From: Halopseudomonas xinjiangensis
GTDB lineage: Bacteria; Pseudomonadota; Gammaproteobacteria; Pseudomonadales; Pseudomonadaceae
Length of the DNA: 64,000 nucleotides
Direction of reading: 5' to 3'
Assembly (NCBI RefSeq): GCF_900104945.1
Contig: NZ_LT629736.1
Span: forward strand, 2,630,001 to 2,694,000
Numbering within the stretch: the stretch's first letter is position 1; each line of letters begins with the position of its first letter. Below, one piece after another: positions 1 to 9,271 of the stretch. Position numbers and translations under genes: made by a program. Under the pieces are notes generated by a model. That model saw nothing but the letters and a program-made list of their open reading frames with translations. It was not told where the DNA came from and made no database searches.

Positions 1-509
<509 letters not shown>

Positions 510-517
510 TTACTGTG

Positions 518-535
518 CGGGCCCACCCGGGCCCG
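518..535 (-). other. Intercistronic hairpin between ilvH and ilvC
   Basis: CGGGCCC (518-524) pairs with GGGCCCG (529-535) around a 4-base loop. No T-run follows, so it is more likely an mRNA-stability or partial-termination element than a full terminator. Confidence 0.45.
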
Positions 536-545
536 TGCTGGCAGA

Positions 546-1037
546 TTAAATACTCAGGACCTTCTCGCCACGCGCGATGCCTGAAACCCCGGTACGGACA
601 ACCTCGAGCACTGTCGTCGGCCCGATCGCTTCGATGAAGCTGTCGAGCTTGTCCGACGTGCCGGCGAGCTGCACGGTATAAACACTGCTGGTGACGTCAA
701 CGATCTGGCCACGGAAGATGTCGGTGGTGCGCTTGACCTCGGCGCGTTGGGCGCCGGTAGCTTTGATTTTCACCAGCATCAACTCGCGCTCAACGTGTGC
801 GCCCTCGGACAGATTCACCAGCTTGACCACCTCGATTAGCTTGTTCAGATTCTTGGTGATCTGCTCGATGACTTCGTCCTGGCCGATTGTGGTCAGAGTC
901 AAGCGCGACAGCGTCGGATCTTCGGTCGGCGCCACGGTCAGCGTCTCGATGTTGTAGTTGCGCTGGGAGAACAACCCCACGACACGAGACAGGGCACCTG
1001 GTTCGTTTTCCAGAAGTACGGAAATGATGTGTCTCAT
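546..1037 (-). CDS. ilvH: Acetolactate synthase, small regulatory subunit
   Basis: Regulatory subunit of acetohydroxyacid synthase. It stimulates the catalytic subunit and carries valine feedback inhibition. The 163-aa length is normal for the family. An N-terminal ACT domain (residues 2-76) shows the typical ISVLLENEPGALSRV start and the NYNIETLTV strand; a second ACT-like C-terminal domain follows. It starts one base after the stop of the large-subunit gene, so the two are almost certainly translationally coupled. Confidence 0.96.
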   Translation of the reverse strand: MRHIISVLLENEPGALSRVVGLFSQRNYNIETLTVAPTEDPTLSRLTLTTIGQDEVIEQITKNLNKLIEVVKLVNLSEGAHVERELMLVKIKATGAQRAEVKRTTDIFRGQIVDVTSSVYTVQLAGTSDKLDSFIEAIGPTTVLEVVRTGVSGIARGEKVLSI

Positions 1038-1038
1038 A

Positions 1039-2763
1039 TCAGGTGCGCTCCGTCTTGCTCAGCCACATGTCACGCATCGAACCGTCCTTGATCTGCATCG
1101 GATAGACGTGCTCGCTTTCATCGACGCGAATGTCCATGAATACGAGGCGCTTTCGATTGGCGAACGCTTCTTCCATCGCCGGCTTGAGGTCCTCAAGCTT
1201 TTCGATTCTCATCCCAACATGACCGTAAGCGTTGGCAAGCTGGATGAAATCAGGCAGCGATTCCATGTACGAATGCGAGTAGCGACTGCTGTATTGCATA
1301 TCCTGCCATTGCCGAACCATGCCGAGGGCCTGGTTGTTCAGGCAGATGATCTTGACCGGCAGGTCATACTGCAGACAGGTCGACAACTCCTGGATGTTCA
1401 TCTGGATGCTGCCTTCGCCCGTGACGCAGGCAACTTGCGAATCGGGATAGTGGAGCTGGACGCCCATGGCAGCCGGCAGACCAAAGCCCATGGTGCCGAG
1501 ACCACCGGAATTGATCCAGCGATTGGGCTTCTCGAACGGATAGTACTGGGCGGCAAACATCTGATGCTGACCGACGTCCGAAGTGACGTATGCGTCGCCC
1601 CGAGTGACTTCGTACAGCGTTTCGATAACCGACTGCGGCTTGATGATCGAACCGTCGCCCTTGTCATACGAGAACAGACCGCGACTACCGCGCCATTCCT
1701 CGATCTGCTTCCACCAACTGCTCAACGCTTCCTTGGAAGGACGCAGCTGGAACTCCCGACAGGTGGCGAGCATCTCGGTGAGAACATTGTCGACCGGGCC
1801 TACAATCGGCACATCGGCACGGATGGTCTTCGAGATCGAAGCCGGATCGATGTCGATATGAATGATCTTGGCGTTCGGGCAGAACTTGCTCGCGCCGTTG
1901 ATTACCCGGTCATCGAAACGTGCTCCGACAGCCAGAATGACGTCGCTATGATGCATCGCGACGTTGGCCACATAGCTGCCATGCATACCCAGCCACCCGA
2001 CGTACTGCGGATCAGTCCCTGGGAATCCACCCAGACCCATCAGCGTGTTGGTAACAGGTACGCCAAGCTCCCGGCCCAGATCCGTAAGTTGTGCCGCAGC
2101 CTGCCCAAGGATGACGCCGCCGCCCGCATAAATGATCGGGCGCTTGGCCTCGGCAATGAGATCCAATGCTTTGCGAATCTGACCGGAGTGACCGCGCACG
2201 GCAGGGTTGTACGAGCGCAGCTTGACCTTCTTCGGGTAGCTGTACTCGAACTTCTCCGCCGGATTGGTCATATCTTTGGGGATGTCGATGACTACCGGAC
2301 CGGGTCGACCGGTCTCCGCGATATAGAAAGCCTTCTTGATGACTTCCGGAATTTCGCGCGGATCCTTGATGATAAAGCTGTGTTTCACGATAGGACGGGA
2401 AACGCCGACCATGTCGGTTTCCTGAAACGCATCGGTGCCAACCGCAGTACTAGGTACCTGGCCGGAAATGACCACCATGGGAATGGAATCCATGTAGGCG
2501 GTCGCGATCCCGGTCACGGTATTCGTCGCGCCCGGACCCGACGTCACCAGCACGACGCCGGCTTTACCGGACGCACGCGCGTAACCGTCAGCCATGTGCG
2601 CCGCAGCCTGCTCGTGACGCACCAGAATATGCACGACGTCGTCCTGGCGGAAGATCGCATCATAGATGTGCAGAAGGGCACCGCCCGGGTACCCGTAGAT
2701 ATATTTAACCCCTTCGTCACGCAGTGAGCGGACGACCATCTCAGCGCCGGATAAAAGCTCCAC
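1039..2763 (-). CDS. ilvI: Acetolactate synthase, large catalytic subunit (GTG start)
   Basis: Thiamine-diphosphate enzyme catalysing the first common step of valine, leucine and isoleucine synthesis. The 574-aa reading has the N-terminal [18 protein letters not shown] stretch, the catalytic Glu region ([19 protein letters not shown]), and the C-terminal ThDP/Mg motif ([10 protein letters not shown]...NN). The frame stays open to an ATG at 2853, but I prefer GTG at 2763. A clear ribosome site (AGAGGTG) sits about nine bases upstream, and homologues I recall begin with ELLSG at this point. First gene of the ilvIHC operon. Confidence 0.95.
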   Translation of the reverse strand: MELLSGAEMVVRSLRDEGVKYIYGYPGGALLHIYDAIFRQDDVVHILVRHEQAAAHMADGYARASGKAGVVLVTSGPGATNTVTGIATAYMDSIPMVVISGQVPSTAVGTDAFQETDMVGVSRPIVKHSFIIKDPREIPEVIKKAFYIAETGRPGPVVIDIPKDMTNPAEKFEYSYPKKVKLRSYNPAVRGHSGQIRKALDLIAEAKRPIIYAGGGVILGQAAAQLTDLGRELGVPVTNTLMGLGGFPGTDPQYVGWLGMHGSYVANVAMHHSDVILAVGARFDDRVINGASKFCPNAKIIHIDIDPASISKTIRADVPIVGPVDNVLTEMLATCREFQLRPSKEALSSWWKQIEEWRGSRGLFSYDKGDGSIIKPQSVIETLYEVTRGDAYVTSDVGQHQMFAAQYYPFEKPNRWINSGGLGTMGFGLPAAMGVQLHYPDSQVACVTGEGSIQMNIQELSTCLQYDLPVKIICLNNQALGMVRQWQDMQYSSRYSHSYMESLPDFIQLANAYGHVGMRIEKLEDLKPAMEEAFANRKRLVFMDIRVDESEHVYPMQIKDGSMRDMWLSKTERT

Positions 2764-3196
2764 TTTTGAATCACCTCTAGCATGCCACCCGCCTGGCGGG
2801 CAGCAGAGTACCTGTTTACTGCTCGGCAGAGCATTGGCAACGGTGGTCGCCATGCATCAGCTTGACTACGTGCATCGGAGGCTGAGTTCCACGGGTTACC
2901 GGAACCGCCTCACCCAGCGCGAGGTAGCGCGTGCGGGTGCCAGGCCAGGAGTGGGCGGGGTCTCGCCTCCTGGAGTGAGCAACAAAGCTGGCTACCTCGG
3001 ATGCCGTGTGGGCTCCGACGACAGCGGGCTTTTGTGAACCCCGAATTGTTTACACTCGGACAAGACAAGTCAAGCGAGTTAGACAAAAGCATGACTTGCT
3101 CTGCAGGCCCCGCAGCGCCGTATACCGGCAACGCGCCGTTTCGATATAGTAGGTCCACTTCAGCCATCGGACGCCCGAAACAGGGACGGGGACACC
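2764..3196. promoter_or_regulatory. Non-coding region between ilvI and the DUF4124 gene, with nested inverted repeats
   Basis: A 433-base divergent region. On the ilvI side it holds a short CG hairpin just upstream of the ribosome site (2788-2800, CCCGC/GCGGG). Farther upstream is a nested structure: GAGGTAGC (2921-2928) pairs with GCTACCTC (2991-2998), enclosing CCAGGAG (2945-2951) and CTCCTGG (2967-2973). No T-run follows either stem. It probably forms the ilv mRNA leader. A possible -10 (TATAGT, 3145-3150) lies before the DUF4124 gene. I found no Ile/Val/Leu-rich leader peptide. Confidence 0.5.
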
Positions 3197-3628
3197 ATGT
3201 ACAGATTAATCATCGCGCTGACACTGACGCTGTCGGCCACGCACGGCATAGCCGAAACCATGTACCAATGGACAGATGACAAAGGTGGACGTCAGTTCGG
3301 TCAGCATCCGCCGGCGGATCGTGCTTATCAGCGCGTGGACATTCGTGCGGCGCCTTCTCCGGGCGCTCAAATCCGCAGCGCCGCGCAGCCAGTGACAGAG
3401 AAGAGCGAACCTGCGCCCGCAGACGAGAACGCGAGCAAAAGGGAACAGGAAGCCAAACGACAGGACACCTGCGCCAAGCTTCGCGAGAATCTCGTGACCC
3501 TGAGCAACAATCCGCGCCTGAGCCGCAAGAACGAGGCTGGCGAGGTTGAGCGAATCGGGGAAGAAGAGCGGCAGACAATGATCGCCGAAGCGAAGCAGAA
3601 CCTCGCGACCTACTGCCAGAACGACTGA
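3197..3628 (+). CDS. DUF4124 domain exported protein
   Basis: 143-aa protein with an N-terminal signal peptide (MYRLIIALTLTLSATHGIAE, cleaved after the Ala near residue 18-20). The short DUF4124 signature follows: MYQWTDDKGGRQFGQHPP, a strand with W, D and G followed by a proline-rich turn. The C-terminal half is charged and probably helical (ENASKREQEAKRQDTCAKLRENL). Family members are periplasmic proteins of unknown role, common in Pseudomonas. It is alone on the plus strand and converges with yqcC. Confidence 0.85.
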   Translation: MYRLIIALTLTLSATHGIAETMYQWTDDKGGRQFGQHPPADRAYQRVDIRAAPSPGAQIRSAAQPVTEKSEPAPADENASKREQEAKRQDTCAKLRENLVTLSNNPRLSRKNEAGEVERIGEEERQTMIAEAKQNLATYCQND

Positions 3629-3635
3629 CCGAGCG

Positions 3636-3968
3636 TCAGGCCAGTCGCGAGGCCAACCGGTCGATATCGCCAAGCACCTCGATCAACCGGTATCGCTGCC
3701 GACCCAGATGGGCGAAGGCTTCTTCGCCCATAGGCTGGATGTTGCAGGCGCCAGGCATTCCCTCGCCTTGCTCGATGATCTCGACCATTCGCGGGATGAA
3801 GATCCATTGCAACCACTGATCGAAGCTGAGCGTATCGACGCAGAAGGGAGCGCTGCTCGACAACTGCTGCGCCGAAGGGGAATCACCCTGCCACATCGCC
3901 GCCATTCGCAGTTCCTGCTCAAGCGACAGAATGGCATCGGCCAGTTCGTGCCAGGTACGATCTATCAC
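3636..3968 (-). CDS. YqcC family protein
   Basis: 110-aa all-helical protein matching the YqcC family (DUF446), recognised by the central FDQWLQWIFIPRM and GEEAFAHLG segments. Function unknown; in other gammaproteobacteria it is sometimes next to truC. Its start codon overlaps the stop of the upstream lipoprotein gene by four bases (ATGA), so it ends the mrcB-lipoprotein-yqcC transcription unit. Confidence 0.85.
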   Translation of the reverse strand: MIDRTWHELADAILSLEQELRMAAMWQGDSPSAQQLSSSAPFCVDTLSFDQWLQWIFIPRMVEIIEQGEGMPGACNIQPMGEEAFAHLGRQRYRLIEVLGDIDRLASRLA

Positions 3969-4633
3969 GAAGTGACCCGGGCACGTTGGCGAGCTTCGGC
4001 AGCACCTGCCGCATTACCCTGACGCTCTCGTGCCTGAGCGATCAGCTCCCATAGTCCAGCCTGCAATGTCGGGCGCCCCGCAGCGTAGCTCAAGCCACGC
4101 TGCGCCAGCTGTTCAGCCTGCGCGGCGTCGCCTTGCGACAGCCTTACCTGCGCCAGCCGGTAGAGCACCTGCGGCTCGCGTGGAGCAATCCGCATTGCCC
4201 GCTCCAGGCTCGCCGAAGCACTACCCAGATCCCCGCGCCCTTCCTGCTCGCGGGCAACCGTGAGCAACGCCAAGACCGGGCCATCCAGCTGCTCGTCTGC
4301 CTGCAAACCTCCGGATTGCGGCTGGCTCGGCGCGCCAGCAGGCACCTGAGGCGCATTGCCCTCACGAAGCGGTGGCTGCGAGTCGAGCGGGTAGGACTCG
4401 ATCGCACGCGAGCCACCGGCCTCGTCAGGCACCATCACGACGACACCGCCGTCGGCGGGCCGGGACTGAGCCGGACTGGGTTGCTGCTGAGGCGTGCGGC
4501 CGGCGCCGACCCGCAGCTCCTCATTGGAGACCGCCCTGCCGGCGTCCGTCACCGGAACCGAACCACCAGTACCTGCGCAACCGGCCATGGTCATCATCAA
4601 ACCAGCCAATGCCGCGATTCGTCTGCAATCCAT
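3965..4633 (-). CDS. Tetratricopeptide-repeat lipoprotein
   Basis: About 222-aa exported lipoprotein. The signal peptide ends in the lipobox MAGC (MDCRRIAALAGLMMTMAGC), so Cys would be lipidated. Asp is not at +2 (residues after Cys are AGT), which suggests outer-membrane sorting. A Gln/Pro/Gly-rich linker is followed by TPR-like helices (LTVAREQEGRGDLGSASASLERAMRIAP, VLYRLAQVRLSQGDAAQAEQLAQRGL). The ATG at 4633 is chosen for its GAGG ribosome site; in-frame ATGs at 4639 and 4651 are alternatives. It follows mrcB, so it may help PBP1B much as LpoB does in E. coli, but it is not LpoB by sequence. That role is inference. Confidence 0.8.
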   Translation of the reverse strand: MDCRRIAALAGLMMTMAGCAGTGGSVPVTDAGRAVSNEELRVGAGRTPQQQPSPAQSRPADGGVVVMVPDEAGGSRAIESYPLDSQPPLREGNAPQVPAGAPSQPQSGGLQADEQLDGPVLALLTVAREQEGRGDLGSASASLERAMRIAPREPQVLYRLAQVRLSQGDAAQAEQLAQRGLSYAAGRPTLQAGLWELIAQARERQGNAAGAAEARQRARVTS

Positions 4634-4652
4634 GTTCATCTTCCTCGTCATG

Positions 4653-6977
4653 TCACTCAAGCCAGCCGCGAATCGTGTCCATCACCCGGTTGGCCCCTTC
4701 TTTAACTGCTTCGGTATCGATCAGCGATCTGCAACCCGGGCCGGGCAACGGCGCATAACCCGCTCGAAACGCGACCTGGACACTGCCGTCACAACTCGGG
4801 TCGCTGCCTTCTCCAGTAGAAGGATCGACCCATGCCAGCTCGACGCCTTCAGGCCGTGCGGTCGACAGCGACTGCGGATGCGCCTGTCCCATGAAAGCTG
4901 CCCACACCTGTAGCGCTCCGGTAGCCCCCGTAAGACGCGTTTGACCATTATCGTCACGACCTATCCAGGCGACTGCCAGCAGATCGTCGGAAAAACCGGC
5001 GAACCAGCTGTCCCGCAAATTGTTGGTCGTTCCTGTCTTGCCGGCCACGCGTATATCCGAGGGGATGTAATTATAGGCCGATCGCCCGGTGCCTTCGGTC
5101 ATGACCCGCATCATCGCTTCGCGAATCAGATAGATAGAGGCCGAGTCGAACCGCTGCTGCACTTCGAACGGGTAGCGCTTGAGCGGCTCCCCATCCGTGG
5201 CAAGCACGTTGCGGATGGCCCGCAACCGCGTGCTGAAACCACCGTTCGCCAGTGTCTGGTACATATCCGTCACCTGCATCGGCGTCATCGCTCCGGACCC
5301 CAGCAGCATCGCGGGATAAGCCGGCCAGCCATGCTGCACGCCCATGCGCTCGACCGTGCGCAATACCTGCGGCACGCCTACTTCGATACCCAGACGGACC
5401 GCTGCCTGATTGTAGGAACGACTGAGGGCCTCATGAAGCGGGACCAGCCCATGGCTTTGCCGATCATAATTTTGCGGTGTCCACTTCACGCCCGGCTCAG
5501 CGTCGATCGTAATCGGCGAATCATCGATCGGCGTGATCAGTGAGTACTTCGCCGGCTGCTCCAGCGCGGTCAGGTAGATAGCTGGCTTGACCAGCGAACC
5601 GATCGGACGCGATGCGTCCAGGGCTCGGTTGAAACCGGTGAAGCGCGGGTTGCTGCCACCGACCAGGGCGAGCACCTCGCCAGTTTGCGAGCTGGTGACG
5701 ACCATCGCACCTTCGAGCGGCACGTCCTTGGTAGCCGGCCCGATCCGTTTGAGTGTGCCTACCACGGACTCCTCTGCCTTGCGCTGCAATAGCGGGTCGA
5801 AGCTGGTGAAGATGCGCAAGCCCTCGCTAGTCAGGTCCTCGTCACGATAGTCGTCGCGCAACTGGCGCTTGATCAGGTCCATGAACGCCGGATAATTGGT
5901 ATTGGCCATGGTTCCGCGAGCGGCGACGTCCAGTGGCCGAGCCTGGGCCTGCTGGGCTTGCTGTTCACTGATCATGCCCTGCTCGGCAAGCATCTGCAGC
6001 ACCAGATCCCGGCGTGTTTTCGCCCGTTCGGGATGGCGCCGAGGGTTGTAGTACGAAGGACCCTTGACCATGCCGACCAAGAGCGCGACCTGATGCACCT
6101 CCAGCTCCTGGAATGGCTGGCCGAAGTAGTACTGGCTCGCCAGACCGAAGCCATGCACGGCGCGATTGCCATCCTGTCCGAGGAAGACTTCGTTCAGGTA
6201 GGCCTCGAGAATTTCCTCCTTGGAATAGTGAAGCTCCAGAAGGATCGCCATGATCGCTTCGCGCGCCTTGCGCACCAGGCTGCGCTCGTTGGTCAGATAG
6301 AAGTTCTTCACAAGCTGCTGGGTCAGCGTGCTGCCGCCCTGCACCACGTCCCCTGCCGTCAGGTTGACGTAGGCCGCCCGCGCTATGCCTTTCGGCGACA
6401 CCCCGAAATGCTGGAAGAACTCGCGATCCTCTACCGCCACCAGCGCTTCGACAAGATACGGCGGAGTCTGGTCCAGGCGAATGAGAATCCGGTCTTCGTT
6501 ATGCGCGGGGTAGATGCCGCCAATCATCAACGGCTCAAGTCTGGCCATGACCAGATCACCGCTGCCATCCAGCGCCGCGACGCGCTGGCCGTCGAACCGT
6601 ACACTGATGCGCTGCGCCGGCTCGACGCCTTCGTAAAAATGGAAGCCGCGCGTGTGCACATCCACTCGACCGCCGCCAACCGCCATCTGACCCGGCGCGC
6701 GCACGCTGCTGACCGAGCGGTAGCCGAGCGCCGTGAGTTCAGTGACGAAGTCGTCACGACTCAGATTCTGGCCTGCGTACAGTTCAAGCGGACGCGCAAA
6801 TACTTTGGCCGGCACGGCCCAGCGCTTGCCTGAGAACTTTTCTTGCACCACCGCATCCAGATAGATCACCAGACCGGTCAGCAGTACCAGAGCAACCAGC
6901 CCGAGCTTGATCAGCCATCCGCGCGAGCGTTTCCAGAAGCCAGACTTGCGGGCACGTACCTTGCGTTTCTTTCCCAT
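4653..6977 (-). CDS. mrcB: Penicillin-binding protein 1B (bifunctional transglycosylase/transpeptidase)
   Basis: 774-aa class A PBP, the usual length in Pseudomonas. It polymerises lipid II and cross-links stem peptides at the inner membrane. Order of parts: basic cytoplasmic tail (MGKKRKVRARKSG), one membrane helix at about residues 22-44, a UB2H-like domain, glycosyltransferase-51 (catalytic EDREFF and GGSTLTQQLVKNFY), then the transpeptidase with SxxK (SLVK), SxN (SYN) and KTGTT motifs. All catalytic residues are present. The downstream lipoprotein gene begins at the stop codon. Confidence 0.96.
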   Translation of the reverse strand: MGKKRKVRARKSGFWKRSRGWLIKLGLVALVLLTGLVIYLDAVVQEKFSGKRWAVPAKVFARPLELYAGQNLSRDDFVTELTALGYRSVSSVRAPGQMAVGGGRVDVHTRGFHFYEGVEPAQRISVRFDGQRVAALDGSGDLVMARLEPLMIGGIYPAHNEDRILIRLDQTPPYLVEALVAVEDREFFQHFGVSPKGIARAAYVNLTAGDVVQGGSTLTQQLVKNFYLTNERSLVRKAREAIMAILLELHYSKEEILEAYLNEVFLGQDGNRAVHGFGLASQYYFGQPFQELEVHQVALLVGMVKGPSYYNPRRHPERAKTRRDLVLQMLAEQGMISEQQAQQAQARPLDVAARGTMANTNYPAFMDLIKRQLRDDYRDEDLTSEGLRIFTSFDPLLQRKAEESVVGTLKRIGPATKDVPLEGAMVVTSSQTGEVLALVGGSNPRFTGFNRALDASRPIGSLVKPAIYLTALEQPAKYSLITPIDDSPITIDAEPGVKWTPQNYDRQSHGLVPLHEALSRSYNQAAVRLGIEVGVPQVLRTVERMGVQHGWPAYPAMLLGSGAMTPMQVTDMYQTLANGGFSTRLRAIRNVLATDGEPLKRYPFEVQQRFDSASIYLIREAMMRVMTEGTGRSAYNYIPSDIRVAGKTGTTNNLRDSWFAGFSDDLLAVAWIGRDDNGQTRLTGATGALQVWAAFMGQAHPQSLSTARPEGVELAWVDPSTGEGSDPSCDGSVQVAFRAGYAPLPGPGCRSLIDTEAVKEGANRVMDTIRGWLE

Positions 6978-7038
6978 AATGTCCTACATGATTCCTGACG
7001 TTTCGCCCGCGGCTCAGTTGACCGGCTCCGGGGTGAGG

Positions 7039-7067
7039 TTGGCCTGGCGGCTGCCAGGCTTCATAAT
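7039..7067 (+). promoter_or_regulatory. Putative promoter with inverted repeat in the spacer
   Basis: TTGGCC (7039-7044) and CATAAT (7062-7067) are 17 bases apart, upstream of the gene at 7100. The spacer contains a perfect inverted repeat, GCCTGGC (7042-7048) / GCCAGGC (7053-7059), that could be an operator. Seen by eye only. Confidence 0.4.
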
Positions 7068-7099
7068 GCCCGGATTGCCAGCCCAAGCAAGGATACACC

Positions 7100-8644
7100 G
7101 TGAGCCAGACCCTGTTGAACGCACTGCAAGACCCTGCTCTGTTCGATCACCCGGTGACCGGATTCACTGTGATGGAAACCCATATATCCTGGGTGCTGCT
7201 GACCGGCGATTACGTGTACAAGATCAAGAAGCCGGTCGACTTCGGGTTCATCGATTATTCCACGCTCGATCGCCGTGCCCATTTCTGCGAAGAAGAGGTC
7301 CGACTCAACCGTCGCCTTGCGCCCGAACTCTACCTCGGCGTGGTGCCGGTCCGGGGCAGCGAGTCGGAGCCATCCCTGAGCGGCGATGGACCGATCATCG
7401 AGTACCTGGTCAAGACCCGCCAGTTTCGCCAGGATGACCTGCTCGGCAATAAACAGCGAGCCGGTAAGCTGCAACCCCAGCATATCGACAGCCTCGCAGC
7501 CAAACTGGCGGCGTTCCACAGCCAGGTCAATCGCGCCCCGGTTGAATCGTCATGGGGCGCACCAGATCAGCTTCATGCCCCGGTCGCTCAGAATTTCGAG
7601 CAGATTCGCCCGCTACTGAGCGATGCCGGGGATCTGGAACAACTCGAGCAGCTCGAACTGTGGGCGCATACTACCTTCGAGAGACTGATTCCCCAACTGG
7701 CACAACGTAAATCGGAAGGATTCGTTCGCGAATGTCACGGCGACATCTATCTGGACAACGTGACCCTGGTGGACGGCGAAGTGACGCTCTTCGACTGCAT
7801 CGAGTTCAATGAAGCGTTTCGCTGGATCGACGTGATGAGTGATGTGGCGTTCATGGCCATGGACCTGGAAGATCGAGGTCTGCGCGGACTGTCGCAGCGC
7901 TTCGTCAACGCCTACCTCGAACAGACCGGCGACTATGCCGGGTTGCTGGTGCTGGATTACTACAAAGCCTATCGTGCCATGGTACGGGCGAAGGTGGCAT
8001 TGCTTCGGCTGACCCAGCCGGGAGTCAGCGACGTCGAGCGCGAACAGACCATGCAGCGCTACCGTGGCTACGCTCACCTGGCCGAGCGCTATACCAATAT
8101 TCCGCAACGTTTTGGCCTGCTGACCGTCGGCGTATCAGGCTCGGGCAAAAGTACGCTCTCCGCAGCCCTGGTCGATGAGTTTGGCGCCATCCGCCTGCGC
8201 TCGGATGTCGAACGCAAGCGTCTGTTCGGCGACGGTAAGCCTGCGGCAGTACCAGACCTTTACTCCGCCAGCGCAACCGAGCAGACCTATGACCGCCTCG
8301 GCACGCTGACCTCGACCATTCTTGCCGCCGGTTATCCGGTCATTATCGACGCGACCCACCTCAAGGCCGGGCAGCGCCATGCGATGCGCGACCGTGTAGA
8401 ACTTCAGGGAGCACCTTGCCTGATGCTGCACTGCCAGGCGCCGATCGAGGTTATCGAATCCTGGATCAACGAACGGCAGACCGAAGGCAGCGACCCCTCC
8501 GACGCCGATATTGACGTGGTGAAAGCGCAGCTGGAACAGTTCGAGCCATTTACGGCCGACGAACAAAGCTGCTGTCTGGAAGTACGTACTGACCGGCCCG
8601 ATAGCGTTGGAAAGCTGCTCATCGACCTGCGCAGGAAGCTGTAA
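7100..8644 (+). CDS. Fusion of aminoglycoside-phosphotransferase-like kinase and P-loop ATPase
   Basis: 514 aa with two domains. The first 330 residues resemble the APH/choline-kinase fold, with the catalytic and metal segment HGDIYLDN followed about 12 residues later by LFDCIEF. The second has a Walker A motif (GVSGSGKST, about residue 346) and resembles the zeta-toxin/gluconate-kinase-like P-loop fold (RSDVERKRL, IIDATHLK). The fusion is widespread in proteobacteria and is annotated only as a bifunctional aminoglycoside phosphotransferase/ATP-binding protein. The substrate is unknown and antibiotic resistance should not be assumed. It is divergent from mrcB. Confidence 0.85.
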   Translation: MSQTLLNALQDPALFDHPVTGFTVMETHISWVLLTGDYVYKIKKPVDFGFIDYSTLDRRAHFCEEEVRLNRRLAPELYLGVVPVRGSESEPSLSGDGPIIEYLVKTRQFRQDDLLGNKQRAGKLQPQHIDSLAAKLAAFHSQVNRAPVESSWGAPDQLHAPVAQNFEQIRPLLSDAGDLEQLEQLELWAHTTFERLIPQLAQRKSEGFVRECHGDIYLDNVTLVDGEVTLFDCIEFNEAFRWIDVMSDVAFMAMDLEDRGLRGLSQRFVNAYLEQTGDYAGLLVLDYYKAYRAMVRAKVALLRLTQPGVSDVEREQTMQRYRGYAHLAERYTNIPQRFGLLTVGVSGSGKSTLSAALVDEFGAIRLRSDVERKRLFGDGKPAAVPDLYSASATEQTYDRLGTLTSTILAAGYPVIIDATHLKAGQRHAMRDRVELQGAPCLMLHCQAPIEVIESWINERQTEGSDPSDADIDVVKAQLEQFEPFTADEQSCCLEVRTDRPDSVGKLLIDLRRKL

Positions 8645-8648
8645 CTTT

Positions 8649-8675
8649 CCAGCGACTGTACGGAACAGTCGCTGG
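8649..8675 (+). terminator. Strong hairpin after the kinase/ATPase gene
   Basis: An 11-bp perfect stem, CCAGCGACTGT (8649-8659) / ACAGTCGCTGG (8665-8675), with a 5-base loop begins four bases after the stop codon. No T-run follows, so it may protect the mRNA 3' end or help Rho-dependent termination. Confidence 0.5.
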
Positions 8676-8817
8676 ACACTACACTGGCTCCGGGAACCAA
8701 TAAAAAGAAGCCCGACCATGTGCCAACTTATCACCAGCCGGCTGACTCGCCGGCGCTCCGTCATTGCGGCCTTGCACGCCGGTCCGCAGCCCCTCGCCCG
8801 CTGCGCGCGAGGTGCTC

Positions 8818-9093
8818 ATGAGTGATGAACTCCTCGAATTGCGAAACCTCGGCAAAACCTCAGCACAGTGGTTGCACGCCACCGGCATTCACAGCCGCGC
8901 GGAACTGCAGCGACGGGGCCCCGTAGGTGCCTATTGCGCGGTACGCGCCCGCGGCTTTCGGGCCTCGAAGTCGCTGATGTTCGCGATCGCTGGTGCTTTG
9001 CAGGATGTTCACTGGAATGATCTTGATCCCCGATACAAGGCCGAACTGCTGACACAATTGCAGAGCCAGGAGCAGCTCCAACGCAGCGGATAG
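8818..9093 (+). CDS. TfoX C-terminal-domain protein
   Basis: 91-aa protein consisting only of the TfoX_C fold: LLELRNLGKTSAQWLHATGIHSRAEL, then the GPVGAYCAVRARGF segment. This helix-hairpin-helix-like module is the second half of Sxy/TfoX competence regulators, and stand-alone copies have no assigned role. I chose the ATG at 8818 because GAGGTG lies directly upstream; an earlier in-frame ATG at 8764 would add a non-conserved, Pro/Arg-rich stretch. Its stop codon overlaps the Vfr-like site that precedes cbpA. Confidence 0.8.
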   Translation: MSDELLELRNLGKTSAQWLHATGIHSRAELQRRGPVGAYCAVRARGFRASKSLMFAIAGALQDVHWNDLDPRYKAELLTQLQSQEQLQRSG

Positions 9094-9107
9094 TGACGCA
9101 GATCACA
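9092..9107. promoter_or_regulatory. Vfr/CRP-like binding site upstream of cbpA
   Basis: AGTGACGCAGATCACA matches the CRP/Vfr consensus TGTGA-N6-TCACA at nine of ten half-site positions. It lies about 165 bases before the cbpA start. P. aeruginosa cbpA is reported to be Vfr-activated, so the site is expected by homology. Confidence 0.6.
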
Positions 9108-9271
9108 CTCGACGAGAATCGTTGTGCGAGGTTGGCAGGCGCTACATTTTCCGTTGGCGGGAACCAGCCGCACTGCAGTATTGTATGCAGGTCGCCGAAG
9201 CCTCCCAGCAGGCTGCGCCAAGCTCGGCTTGCGCCAGGGTGAATCAGGACAATTCAAAAGGAATTCAGGAT

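Noticed and set aside
958-2727. Long plus-strand open frame (589 codons) opposite ilvI
   Set aside because: It is antisense to a clearly conserved gene and its translation has no recognisable domain; such shadows are common in GC-rich DNA.
2819-2876. Short minus-strand frame [19 protein letters not shown] as an ilv leader peptide
   Set aside because: It has a few Val/Leu codons but no run of them, no clear ribosome site and no terminator hairpin after it.
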